A stretch of 64,000 bases of DNA from Sulfitobacter sp. OXR-159 (lineage in GTDB: Bacteria; Pseudomonadota; Alphaproteobacteria; Rhodobacterales; Rhodobacteraceae): NCBI RefSeq assembly GCF_034377145.1, contig NZ_CP139707.1, positions 2,988,501 to 3,052,500 of the forward strand, in the 5' to 3' direction. Below the pieces are notes generated by a model, which ran no database searches, was not told where the DNA came from, and saw only the letters and a list, made by a program, of their open reading frames with translations. Of the stretch, positions 28,643 through 37,538 are shown one piece after another. Positions within the stretch are counted from its first letter, which is position 1. Every line of letters begins with the position of its first letter. A program made the translations under genes and the position numbers.

Positions 28643-29574
28643 TACAGGGCCACCGCTGGGGCGTGATCGCCATCCTTTTCGCAGCCGTCGTCTGGGGCAC
28701 CACCGGCGCCGCCGCCACCTTTGCCCCCGACGTGAGCGCCGCCGCCATTGGTGCTGCGGCCATGGGTCTGGGCGGGATCGCGCAGGCCCTTTGGGCCGGG
28801 CGGGGCATCCTGAACCAACGTACGCGGCTCTGGCAGCAGCGCCGCCTGCTGGTCATCGGCGCAGTGGCGGTGGCGGTCTATCCGCTGGCCTTTTACGGCG
28901 CGATGCGGCTGGCGGGGGTGACGGTGGGCACGGTCATCACCATCGGCTCTGCGCCGCTGCTCTCGGCGCTGATCGAGTACCTTCTGGATCGCCGCCGCCT
29001 GACCCTGCGCTGGTCCCTTGGCGCGGCGGTGGGGCTGATCGGCATGGGGCTGATCTGTTTGGCCGAAAACGCCGCCCATGGGGAGACGCTGCGCGCGCCA
29101 TCGGTTCCCTTGGGCGTCTTGCTGGGCCTGATCGGGGGCTTCACCTACGCGCTTTATTCGTGGAGCGCGCGCAAGATGATGCTGCAAGGCACCGGCTCTA
29201 CCGTGGCCATGGGAGCGACCTTCGGGCTGGGTGGGCTGCTGCTGATGCCGGTACTGCTGGTCTCGGGCGGGGCTTTTCTGGCTTCATGGAACAACGCCGC
29301 CGTGGGGCTTTATATGGCCGCTGTACCGATGTTTTTGGGCTATATCGCCTTCGGCTACGGCCTTGCCCGGGTGGAGGCAAGCATGGCCACCGTGATCACC
29401 CTGTTCGAGCCGGTCGTCGCCGCGGTGCTCGCCGTGGTCATCGTAGGGGAACGCCTTCCCCCGCTTGGCTGGATCGGCGTGGCGCTGGTGATTGGCTGTC
29501 TTGCCATCATCACCCTACCCTTGCCATCACGGCTGCGCCGCGGCGTGGCTGCGCAGCCGCCGGGTGTCGCTTGA
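28639..29574 (+). CDS. DMT-superfamily (EamA) exporter
   Basis: This is a protein of about 311 residues with ten hydrophobic segments in two EamA repeats (GVIAILFAAVVWGTTGAAAT at the start of repeat 1; LGVLLGLIGGFTYALYSW at repeat 2). A longer open frame begins at 28366, but it overlaps tetR over most of its extra length. The GTG at 28639, coupled to the tetR stop, is the sensible start. It probably exports a metabolite or toxic compound under TetR control. Confidence 0.85.
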   Translation: MIQGHRWGVIAILFAAVVWGTTGAAATFAPDVSAAAIGAAAMGLGGIAQALWAGRGILNQRTRLWQQRRLLVIGAVAVAVYPLAFYGAMRLAGVTVGTVITIGSAPLLSALIEYLLDRRRLTLRWSLGAAVGLIGMGLICLAENAAHGETLRAPSVPLGVLLGLIGGFTYALYSWSARKMMLQGTGSTVAMGATFGLGGLLLMPVLLVSGGAFLASWNNAAVGLYMAAVPMFLGYIAFGYGLARVEASMATVITLFEPVVAAVLAVVIVGERLPPLGWIGVALVIGCLAIITLPLPSRLRRGVAAQPPGVA

Positions 29575-29587
29575 CGGGCCGCCGTCG

Positions 29588-30548
29588 CTACAACTGATCC
29601 GGCGGGGTCTCACCTCGGAAAAAGTGATCAAGGTTATCAAGCGCTTTGGACCCCATCGCATCGCGGGTCGCCACGGTGGCACTGCCGACATGCGGCATCA
29701 TCATCACGTTGTCATGCGCGGCAAAGGCCGGGTTGCCGCCCGGCTCGGTCACGAAACAATCCAACCCCGCCGCGCCAACGTGGCCCGAGGTAAGCGCGTC
29801 GAGCAGCGCCGCCTCATCCACCAAATTGCCCCGCGCGGTGTTGACGATCACGCAGCCCTTGGGCAGACGCGCCAGCCGCGCTGCGTTCAAAAGACCCACG
29901 GTTTCGGGTGTGGCCGGGCAGTGCAGCGATAGGAAGTCCGACACCGCCAGCAGGTCATCCAACTCGGCGTGATAGGTCGCGCCCGCCTCCTCCTCCGGGT
30001 TCAGAGGGCGGCGGTTGTGGTAATGAATCTCCATATCCAGCCCGCGCGCCTTGCGGGCAAAGGCGCGGCCCACGCCGCCCATACCGATGATCCCGAGCCG
30101 CGCACCGGAGAGCTGTTTGCCGACCAGCATCGCGGGCGACCACGACTGCCACTGCCCGCTGCGCACAAGCTGGTCCCCCGCCACCGCATGCCGCGCAGCC
30201 CCCAGCATCAGCATCAGCGCCAGTTCCGCCGTGGCATCCGACAGAACGCCGGGCGTGTTCGTCACGACAATTCCCCGCGCCTTGAGGCTGGGCAGGTCGC
30301 AGTGATCCACCCCGACGGAGTCGGTTGGCGATGATCTTGAGCCGGGGGTCAAGCTGGGCCACCACATCGGCGCTGAAATGCTCGGAGTGACAGGGGATCA
30401 TGCCATCGACCCGCGCGCTCATCGCGATGATATCCTCGGCGCTGCCGGGTGCGTCAGCCGGATCCCAGATCACCTCATAGTCACGCCGCGCCCGGTTGAG
30501 CGTGGCGTCAGAAAGCTGCCGGGTGATCCAGATGACAGGCTTGCCCAT
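29588..30548 (-). pseudogene. D-2-hydroxyacid dehydrogenase, split by a one-base frameshift
   Basis: The N-terminal part begins at ATG 30548 (MGKPVIWITRQLSDATLNRA) and reads correctly to LKIIAN. The rest continues in another frame as SVGVDHCDLPSLKARGIVVTN in part and runs to the stop at 29588. The shift is one extra base near 30320-30323. The C-terminal part keeps the NAD site (GIIGMGGVGRAFA), catalytic Arg (NTARG), Glu (CFVTEP) and His (PHVGSA). It belongs to the GyaR-like glyoxylate/hydroxypyruvate reductase group. At 961 bp the locus is one base over a multiple of three. It ends a TRAP/amidase operon. It may be a real null allele or a sequence error. Confidence 0.85.
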
Positions 30549-30551
30549 GGG

Positions 30552-30713
30552 TCAGTCCCGATCCTTCCGACTGGAGGTGAAGAAATCATAGGCCACGAAG
30601 GCCAGCGTCACCGCGACAATGATGATCAGATCAATGCTGGGCACCTCAACCGCGAGGATCAGCAGAAAGACCGCAATCGCGGCAAAGGCGAAAAGAGCAA
30701 GTAAACGGTTCAT
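30552..30713 (-). CDS. Small membrane protein, 53 residues
   Basis: ATG 30713 to TGA 30552 encodes a protein with two hydrophobic helices (LLALFAFAAIAVFLLILA and IDLIIIVAVTLAFVAYDFF) and a charged tail SSRKDRD. It fits exactly between the amidase stop (30724) and the dehydrogenase start (30548), in the same direction, as a tightly packed operon gene. I do not recognise a family. A role beside the TRAP transporter or the amidase is possible but unproven. Confidence 0.65.
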   Translation of the reverse strand: MNRLLALFAFAAIAVFLLILAVEVPSIDLIIIVAVTLAFVAYDFFTSSRKDRD

Positions 30714-30723
30714 GTTTCAATCC

Positions 30724-32079
30724 TCATTGGGTTGCGCCATTGGCCCAGTCGAAAAGCCATTGCGCGCTGCGCATCAGGCGCCCGTCTTGGCCGTGGCCGC
30801 CGACCAGTTGCACGCCCATCGGCAGCCCGTCTTCCGATGTCATCAAAGGCACGTTCACACAGGGGCTGCCGCAGAGCGTCCATAGACCGTTGAAAATCGG
30901 ATCGCCGGTTGTCTCCAGCCCGCGCGGTGCGGGGCCGGTGGCCGATGGACACAAAAGCACGTCACAGCGGGTCAGCAATTCTTCCAGCGCAGCGGTCAGC
31001 ACCTTGGGCAGATCGCGGGCCGATTGATAATCGCGGGCCAGTACCTTGTTGCCCGCCTCCATCGCCTCGCGGGTTGCGGATGAGAGCAATTCGGGAGCAT
31101 CGCGCAAATAGGGGTAATAGTGATAGGCCATTTCGGCAAAGTTGATGCGTTTGCGCGCCTCTGCCGCCCCGCCGAAGACCGACGGAAGCGGCAGCTCAAA
31201 CGCCTGATCGCCAAGCGCTGCGACCAATTCTTCGAAAGCCGCGTGAAGCTGCGGATCGGCATCCTCCCACCCCGGCGGGCGAACGAAACCAAAGACCGGC
31301 GGGATCGGCGGCGCGGTGGTGGTCTGCACCAAAAGCGCGGGCGTGGGGGCAAGTTCGGTGGCGCTGTCTTCGGGGTCATGGCCAAATAGCACCTCGGCCA
31401 GCAGCGCCGCACCGGCGGGATCGCTGGCAAAGACGCCGATGGTGTCGAGCGAGGGTGACTGCGTCAGCACCCCCCGGCGCGGGATCGCGCCGAAGGTCGG
31501 TTTAAAGCCGGTGACCCCACAATAGGACGCAGGCCGGATCACCGAGCCGCCCGTCTGCGTGCCGATGGCCAGCGGCACCATGCCATCCGCCACAGCCGCC
31601 GCCGAACCTTGGGACGAGCCGCCGGGGCTATGCGCCGGATTATGCGGATTGGAGGTCTTGCCCGGATGCATGAAGGCAAGCTCGGTCGTGACCGTCTTGC
31701 CCATGATGATCGCGCCCTCGGCCTTGAGCCGCTCCACAATGAAAGCATCGCGCAGCGGCACGCGCCCCTTGTCTTGGGCCGCGCCGTTCTCAGTCGGGAT
31801 GCTGCGGGTGTCGATCACGTCTTTCAGCCCCACTGGCAGCCCGTGCAACCGCCCAAGCGGTCGGCCCGCCCGACGATAACTGTCGAGCGTGCGGGCCTGC
31901 GCGCGGGCGAACTCGGGATCGAACCACGCCCAAGCGCCCACGACTTCCTCGCGCGCTTCGATCCGCGCGATGTAGCTTTCGACCAGCGCCAGCGCGTCCA
32001 GCGCGCCGCTCGCCAAGCGGTCCCGCAGTTCGGTCACGCCAAGTGCTGCCGCTGCGGTCATCCTTGGCTCAGCGCCCAT
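30724..32079 (-). CDS. Amidase (amidase-signature family)
   Basis: This is an amidase of about 451 residues. The Ser-cisSer-Lys triad is visible: Lys in VGLKDVID, the cis-Ser in SPGGSSQGSAAAVADG, and the nucleophile Ser in GTQTGGSVIRPA. I start it at ATG 32079, which has GGAGGTG at a good distance and overlaps the TRAP large-permease stop; ATG 32061 is an alternative. Co-transcription with the TRAP genes suggests it hydrolyses the imported amide or a product of it. The substrate is unknown. Confidence 0.85.
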   Translation of the reverse strand: MGAEPRMTAAAALGVTELRDRLASGALDALALVESYIARIEAREEVVGAWAWFDPEFARAQARTLDSYRRAGRPLGRLHGLPVGLKDVIDTRSIPTENGAAQDKGRVPLRDAFIVERLKAEGAIIMGKTVTTELAFMHPGKTSNPHNPAHSPGGSSQGSAAAVADGMVPLAIGTQTGGSVIRPASYCGVTGFKPTFGAIPRRGVLTQSPSLDTIGVFASDPAGAALLAEVLFGHDPEDSATELAPTPALLVQTTTAPPIPPVFGFVRPPGWEDADPQLHAAFEELVAALGDQAFELPLPSVFGGAAEARKRINFAEMAYHYYPYLRDAPELLSSATREAMEAGNKVLARDYQSARDLPKVLTAALEELLTRCDVLLCPSATGPAPRGLETTGDPIFNGLWTLCGSPCVNVPLMTSEDGLPMGVQLVGGHGQDGRLMRSAQWLFDWANGATQ

Positions 32080-33487
32080 AGAACACCTCCGGCAGGTAGA
32101 AGACGATCTGCGGGAAGACATACATCAGCACCATCGACAGGATCACGCAGAAGAGGAACGGCATCACGCCCGCGAAAATCTGCGTCAGACGCAACTCGGG
32201 CGGGGCGATCCCCTTGAGGTAATAGGCCGACATGGCCATCGGTGGTGTTAAGAAACTGGTCTGTAGGTTCAGCGCCACGAGGATGCCAAAGAACAGCGGA
32301 TCAATCTCGAACACCGCCAAGAGCGGCAAGAAGATCGGCACGAAGATAATAATGATCTCGGACCATTCCAGCGGCCAGCCGAGCAGGAAGATGATCAGCT
32401 GCGCGAGGATCAGGAACATGATTGGCGAGAGGTTCAGCGATTGGACGAACTCCGAAATTACATGCTCGCCGCCGAGGTAGGAAAACACCGCCGAGAAGGT
32501 GTAGGAACCGACGAAAAGCCAGCAGACCATCGCCGTGGTGCGCACCGTGAGGTAGACACTCTCGCGCATCCGTTGCCATGTCATCGCGCGGTAGATGAAG
32601 GCAAGGAAGATGCCGCCGAGCGCGCCGATCGACGCCGCCTCTGTCGGGGTTGCAAGGCCGAAAAGGATCGACCCCAGCACCGCGAAGATCAGGAAGGCGA
32701 GTGGCAGGAAGGACGTGGCGATCATTAACAAGAGCTTGCCCATCGGCATGTCCGGCACTTCATCCGCTGTGGGACGTGGGGCCGAAGACGGCTGCAGCAG
32801 CGACCGCCCGATGATGTAGACCAGATAGAGCCCGACCAGCGTCAGCCCCGGCAGCAGCGCCGCCGCGTAAAGCCGCACGATAGAGACGTTCGTCGCCGCC
32901 GCATAGACGATAAGCATGATCGAGGGCGGGATCAGAATGCCCAACGTGCCACCCGCACAGATGATGCCCGCCGCAAAGGACGGATCATAGCGCGCCTTGA
33001 GCATGGCGGGCAGCGCAAGCAGGCCCATCAGCGTCACCACAGCACCAACGATCCCAGTGGCCGTGGCAAAAAGCGCGCAGGTGATCAGCGCCGCGACCCC
33101 CATGGAACCGGGGATGTTCTTCGACGCGATGTTGAGCGTGGTGAAAAGCCGGTCGACGATGTTCGACCGCTCCACGATGTAGCCCATGAACAAGAACAGC
33201 GGCACGGCGGTCAGCACTTCGTTCGACATCACCGTAAAGGTCTGGTTCACGAAGAGATCGAATATTCGGTTGTTGAAAAACCCCTCGAACCAGGTCGACC
33301 ATTGCTCCCACTGGCCGGCCCCCTCATCCAGCCGGTCAAAGCCACGCCACATCCGGCGGGCGTCAAAATAGGCGTAGTAGCCAAAGCCGATGCCCATCGC
33401 CATCAGCGTGAAAGCAATCGGAAAGCCCAGGAAAACAAAGACGATGAAGAGTCCGAGCATCATCAGGGCAATTTGCGGATCGGTCAT
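32069..33487 (-). CDS. TRAP transporter large permease (DctM-like)
   Basis: This 472-residue protein has about twelve to thirteen hydrophobic segments of the DctM family, with GTLGILIPPSIMLIVYA and TPTEAASIGALGG as characteristic signatures. It carries the ion-coupled translocation path of a TRAP transporter. It overlaps the small-permease stop by 4 nt and the amidase start by 11 nt. The substrate is not known from sequence. Confidence 0.92.
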   Translation of the reverse strand: MTDPQIALMMLGLFIVFVFLGFPIAFTLMAMGIGFGYYAYFDARRMWRGFDRLDEGAGQWEQWSTWFEGFFNNRIFDLFVNQTFTVMSNEVLTAVPLFLFMGYIVERSNIVDRLFTTLNIASKNIPGSMGVAALITCALFATATGIVGAVVTLMGLLALPAMLKARYDPSFAAGIICAGGTLGILIPPSIMLIVYAAATNVSIVRLYAAALLPGLTLVGLYLVYIIGRSLLQPSSAPRPTADEVPDMPMGKLLLMIATSFLPLAFLIFAVLGSILFGLATPTEAASIGALGGIFLAFIYRAMTWQRMRESVYLTVRTTAMVCWLFVGSYTFSAVFSYLGGEHVISEFVQSLNLSPIMFLILAQLIIFLLGWPLEWSEIIIIFVPIFLPLLAVFEIDPLFFGILVALNLQTSFLTPPMAMSAYYLKGIAPPELRLTQIFAGVMPFLFCVILSMVLMYVFPQIVFYLPEVFYGR

Positions 33488-34068
33488 GTGATATGGTCTT
33501 TCTCGGCCTTGTTGGCTTCGCGCATCATGAGGTCTTCGGTTTCAAAGACATCTTCCTCTGCTTCGAGCCAGTAATTTGAGCGGATTGCGATAAGGCAGCG
33601 GCAAACCTGTGCAATGCCTTGGATAAACAGCAGTATTCCGGCCGCTACGATGACCGCCTTGAATTGGTAGATCGGCACGCCCGCCGGGCTGTTGACCGAA
33701 ACTTCGCCGTATGACCAAGATCGGGCGGCGTATTTCCACCCCGCAAGGATCAGCGCCGTGACCCCGGGGAAAAAGAAGATGATGTAGAGCACGAGGTCGA
33801 TCATGCCTTGGGTGCGCGGCTGGAACAGCCGGTAGAGGAAGTCCCCCCGCACATGGCCGCCCCGCGACAGCGTATAGGCCCCGCCCATCATAAAGAGCGT
33901 GCCATACATGATGAAGGACACGTCCAGCGCCCAAGCAGTCGGGTTGTTCAGCACATAGCGCACAAAAACTTCGTAGCCCGTGCCGATGGACATCAGCAAG
34001 ATGAGCCAAGCGAAAGCCTTGCCGAACCATGCGGAAAGGTTATCGGCGAACCGAATGAAAGATATCAT
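33484..34068 (-). CDS. TRAP transporter small permease (DctQ-like)
   Basis: This 194-residue protein has four hydrophobic helices (AWLILLMSIGTGYEVFVRY; ALDVSFIMYGTLFMMGGAYT in part) with the conserved GGHVRGDF after helix 2. It pairs with the DctM-like protein. It lies 75 bp after the binding-protein gene, a gap that contains a strong stem-loop. Confidence 0.9.
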   Translation of the reverse strand: MISFIRFADNLSAWFGKAFAWLILLMSIGTGYEVFVRYVLNNPTAWALDVSFIMYGTLFMMGGAYTLSRGGHVRGDFLYRLFQPRTQGMIDLVLYIIFFFPGVTALILAGWKYAARSWSYGEVSVNSPAGVPIYQFKAVIVAAGILLFIQGIAQVCRCLIAIRSNYWLEAEEDVFETEDLMMREANKAEKDHIT

Positions 34069-34090
34069 GATGTCCCCAATGTCTCGTAGA

Positions 34091-34118
34091 GCCCCCGGCG
34101 CATGGTGGCGCCGGGGGC
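34091..34118 (-). terminator. Stem-loop between TRAP binding protein and permease genes
   Basis: GCCCCCGGCGC (34091-34101) and GCGCCGGGGGC (34108-34118) form a perfect 11-bp stem with a 6-nt loop. It has no long T tract, so it may act as a partial terminator or as an mRNA 3'-end stabiliser for the binding-protein transcript. Confidence 0.7.
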
Positions 34119-34142
34119 CTCATTACTTGCGGGTATGCGTGA

Positions 34143-35273
34143 TCACATTTTGATCTTGCCGGGGAAGTAATGCTCGTAAGCAAGACCGTAATCCGGCGAG
34201 TTCATCAACTCGTAATAGGCTACGCGGTCGACCCATTCGCGCTGACTGTCGAGGGTCTTTTTCATGAAGGGATCGGATTCCAACTCGGGGATCAGTTCAT
34301 CCCATGCCTTAAGCTGCGCATCTAAGATATCTTTGGAGGTGCGCCGCACGGTCACGCCAGCCTCGTTCTGCAAGAACTGCAGGTCCGCCGAATAGCGGTC
34401 CATCGCCTTGGCCGTGTTCGCGGTCGAAACCGCTTCCACAGCGTATTTGAGGATCGCTTGAAGATCAGGGTCGAGGTCTTCGAGGAACATCTTGGAGAAC
34501 AGGAATTCAAAGCTCTCAGACGCTTGGTGATAGGACGACAGGTAGTAATTCTTGGCCACGTCCTGTGCGCCGAAGTCCTTGTCCGACGAGGGGTTGTTGA
34601 ACTCAAAGGCGTCGATCACGCCGCGCTCCATCGCGGGCACGATCTCCCCGCCCGGCAACTGTGCGACCGACATGCCCAGCTTGGCCATCAGATCGGCGGC
34701 CAGACCCACGGTGCGGTACTTGAAGCCCTGCAGATCGTCGACGGAGTTCACCTCATCTTTGAACCAGCCAAAGGGCTGCGCAAACATCGGGAAGCCCATG
34801 TAGCCAACAACGTCGAGGCCCATGATATCTTGGGTCAGTTCGTTATAAAGCTCCTGACCGCCGCCTTGGTAGAACCACGACAGCATGGTTGTGGCAGAGC
34901 CGCCAAAGACCGGCCCCGTGCCAAAGAGCGATGCAGCTTTGTTTTTGCCGTACCAATAGACGGGCACCGAATGCGCCGCATCAATCAAACCGTCGTTCAC
35001 GGCATCAAGCACCTGAAACGCCGCCACGACCGCGCCCGCAGGCAGCACGTCGACCTTGAGACGCCCTCCCGACATCTCCTCCACCCGTGTCGCGTAGTCG
35101 CGGGCAAAGTCTTGCCAGATGTTAGCGTCGTTCCACGACGTCTGCATCTTGATGACGATCGGCGCTTGGGCCAACACCGCCGGTGCGGCCAGCATGCTCC
35201 CGGTAGCGGCCCCCCCAGCAAGTGCGGACTTCGTCAGGAACGAACGTCGATTGAACTTTTTAGTCTCAGTCAT
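34143..35273 (-). CDS. TRAP transporter solute-binding protein (DctP-like)
   Basis: This 376-residue periplasmic receptor has a twin-arginine signal (NRRSFLTKSALAGGAATG) ending in AVLAQA, so it is exported folded. Family motifs include KMQTSWNDANIWQD, LPAGAVVAAFQVLDAVNDG and GFKYRTVGLAADLMAKLG in part. In relatives of this branch the ligand is often a 2-oxo acid or other carboxylate bound through Arg; the Arg in KYRT fits. It begins the TRAP-amidase operon. Confidence 0.9.
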   Translation of the reverse strand: MTETKKFNRRSFLTKSALAGGAATGSMLAAPAVLAQAPIVIKMQTSWNDANIWQDFARDYATRVEEMSGGRLKVDVLPAGAVVAAFQVLDAVNDGLIDAAHSVPVYWYGKNKAASLFGTGPVFGGSATTMLSWFYQGGGQELYNELTQDIMGLDVVGYMGFPMFAQPFGWFKDEVNSVDDLQGFKYRTVGLAADLMAKLGMSVAQLPGGEIVPAMERGVIDAFEFNNPSSDKDFGAQDVAKNYYLSSYHQASESFEFLFSKMFLEDLDPDLQAILKYAVEAVSTANTAKAMDRYSADLQFLQNEAGVTVRRTSKDILDAQLKAWDELIPELESDPFMKKTLDSQREWVDRVAYYELMNSPDYGLAYEHYFPGKIKM

Positions 35274-35504
35274 GTTTCCTCCTCCCAGAGTGGCCGCCCC
35301 TTTGCTTACTTGAAATACGCTATTGGTCGGGCGACCCGAGATCAGAGACTAACCGAATGATCTCATTTGGCAAGAATTGTCCGCTGACGGCTCATCAACT
35401 GCAACTTTATTGTGCAACTGACACACGAAACGACACTCTGCGCCGGGTCCGAGTGTGCCTGATTTCGCAGGGTTTGGCGGGGCTATTACATGCCCCGCCC
35501 CACC

Positions 35505-36452
35505 TCACACGGCCCAGTGAAAACCGGTTTCTTCCTCGGACCGCTGCCAGAGTTTGACCATCGTGGCTTTGTCGTAGGCATAGGGTTCCAGCGATCCGCG
35601 CCCGACCGGGCCGACCATCTCCATTCGGCCTGTGGGCCCGTAAAGCGCGCGCTGCGCCAGCCCGTCTTCGGTGGCGCACATGACCTCTGGATAGGCGCCG
35701 CGCTCCGCCGTTTGAACGATCGGCAGTTTCGACATGAGCCACCACGTGAACCGTGTCATCAGGCCACCGCTGGTGCTGATCAAAGAGGTGGCCGAGGCAC
35801 CGGGGTGGCAGACATAGACCTCAACGTTCTTTCCCGCCTGCGTGACGCGGTCCTGCAATTCATAGGCAAACATCATCTGCGCCAGCTTGCTCTGACTATA
35901 GGCGGAGTTGGCGCGGTAGTTCTTGTCCCAGTTCATGTCGTCGAACTGGATGGTGCGCAGGCCCATCTTGTAGCCAAGGCTCGCAACCACCACGATCCGG
36001 CCCGCGGTCTCTTCGATCCGGTCGAACAACAACCCGCAGAGCAGGAAGTGTCCGTAGTGATTGGTGCCCAACTGGCTTTCATGTCCCGCCTTGGTCAACT
36101 GGCGGCTTGGCACCTGCGCAATGGCGGCGTTGCAGATCAGCGCGTCGATCCGGGGAACATCGCTCAGAACCTCTGCCGCAGCGCTGCGCACCGTGTCCAG
36201 ATCGGCCAAATCCATTCGAACAAAGCTAACCTGCGCCGCCGCGCCATATTCGTCTTTCAGCTTTGCCACGGCCTCCGCCGACCGCTCTGCACTGCGGTTC
36301 AGCATCACGACCGCGGCACCTTTGCTCAGCAAGGTCCGCGCCGCCTGAAAACCGGCCCCCGCATTGGCCCCGGTGATCACAAAGGTCTTCCCCTCCAGCC
36401 TGCCAATCCGCTCAGGGGTCCAGCCGTGCGCGCCGAAAGTCTTGTCTGCCAT
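35505..36452 (-). CDS. Short-chain dehydrogenase/reductase
   Basis: This 315-residue SDR has the cofactor motif TGANAGAGF, NNAA-like ICNAAIA, and catalytic Tyr-x3-Lys in AYSQSKLA. It belongs to the extended WW-domain oxidoreductase/retinol-dehydrogenase-like branch often labelled oxidoreductase. It diverges from an AraC-type regulator that probably controls it. The substrate is unknown. Confidence 0.85.
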   Translation of the reverse strand: MADKTFGAHGWTPERIGRLEGKTFVITGANAGAGFQAARTLLSKGAAVVMLNRSAERSAEAVAKLKDEYGAAAQVSFVRMDLADLDTVRSAAAEVLSDVPRIDALICNAAIAQVPSRQLTKAGHESQLGTNHYGHFLLCGLLFDRIEETAGRIVVVASLGYKMGLRTIQFDDMNWDKNYRANSAYSQSKLAQMMFAYELQDRVTQAGKNVEVYVCHPGASATSLISTSGGLMTRFTWWLMSKLPIVQTAERGAYPEVMCATEDGLAQRALYGPTGRMEMVGPVGRGSLEPYAYDKATMVKLWQRSEEETGFHWAV

Positions 36453-36606
36453 GGTCTTGCTCCTTACCGTTAAAGAGGCATCGCGCCCCGTTGGCCTTGC
36501 AAATAAATCTCACCACCCGAGGGAAACAGGCCGGATCGTCGCGATTACTTGCCTTATCCTCTCACTCCTATTGCTTTAATCAAACATGCGGCCCTAGGTT
36601 GGCACC

Positions 36607-37500
36607 ATGAGCAAACAGCAAATCCGACATATCATCGAACAGCACAGCCAGCGCGACGGCCTGACCGAGACCGGCATCAAGGGCGTTCAGCTTTTTCAAG
36701 CGACCAGCGCGATCCCCTGTGTGCCAGCGGTCTATGAGCCCTGTGCCATCGCCATCGTCAGCGGCGCCAAGGAGGCCGTTTTGGACGGCAAGCGCTATGT
36801 CTATGACGACAGCCGCTATATGTGCTGCCCGATGTCGATGCCGGTCAAAGCGGGCACGCCAAGCGCGTCACCCCAAACCCCGCTTTATGGCGTCTTGATC
36901 GCCCTTGATGCGCGTTTGATGGCCGAACTATCGCTGGAAATGGAAAGCGCGGGAAACCTCATCCCCCCTGCCCCCGGCGACCTGCGGGCGGAGGGCATCA
37001 AGCTTGCCGCATGGGATGATGCCTTCTCTGACGCGCTGCTGCGTCTGTTGCAATTGGGTCAGAGCGAGACCGACCGCGCCGTGCTCTCCGATGCGCGCCT
37101 GCGTGAGCTTTACTATGCTATTCTCAAAGGGGAGGCAGGGGTCTTTGCGCGGCGCGCCTTTGGGGCGGGCAATGCCGTTGCACGGGCGATTTCGCATGTC
37201 GCTGCCCATTTGGACGCGCCCATCTCTATCGACGATATGGCCCAACGCGCCGGGATGAGCCGCGCGGTATTTCACCGCAAGTTCAAAAAGGTAACGACGA
37301 TGTCGCCGATTCAATTCGTCAAATCCATGCGGCTGAACAATGCCGCCATGAAAATCGCAGGCGGGAGCACGGTCAGCGAAGCGGCGATGGGTGTGGGCTA
37401 TGTCAGCGCCTCGCAATTCAGCCGGGAATTCAAGCGCATGTATGGCCAATCCCCCCGCGAATGGAGCGACGCGCAGCAGGTGGCCGCCGGGCTGGCGTAG
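36607..37500 (+). CDS. AraC-family transcriptional regulator
   Basis: This 297-residue protein has an N-terminal AraC_N-type cupin (TSAIPCVPAVYEPCAIAIVS in part) and two C-terminal HTH motifs (ISIDDMAQRAGMSRAVFHRKF; TVSEAAMGVGYVSASQFSRE). It diverges from the SDR at 35505-36452, and AraC_N regulators commonly activate an adjacent divergent oxidoreductase gene. Inducer unknown. Confidence 0.88.
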   Translation: MSKQQIRHIIEQHSQRDGLTETGIKGVQLFQATSAIPCVPAVYEPCAIAIVSGAKEAVLDGKRYVYDDSRYMCCPMSMPVKAGTPSASPQTPLYGVLIALDARLMAELSLEMESAGNLIPPAPGDLRAEGIKLAAWDDAFSDALLRLLQLGQSETDRAVLSDARLRELYYAILKGEAGVFARRAFGAGNAVARAISHVAAHLDAPISIDDMAQRAGMSRAVFHRKFKKVTTMSPIQFVKSMRLNNAAMKIAGGSTVSEAAMGVGYVSASQFSREFKRMYGQSPREWSDAQQVAAGLA

Positions 37501-37538
37501 AGAGAACCGACCGCCCCCTCTGGGGCCTTGATCCCTCT

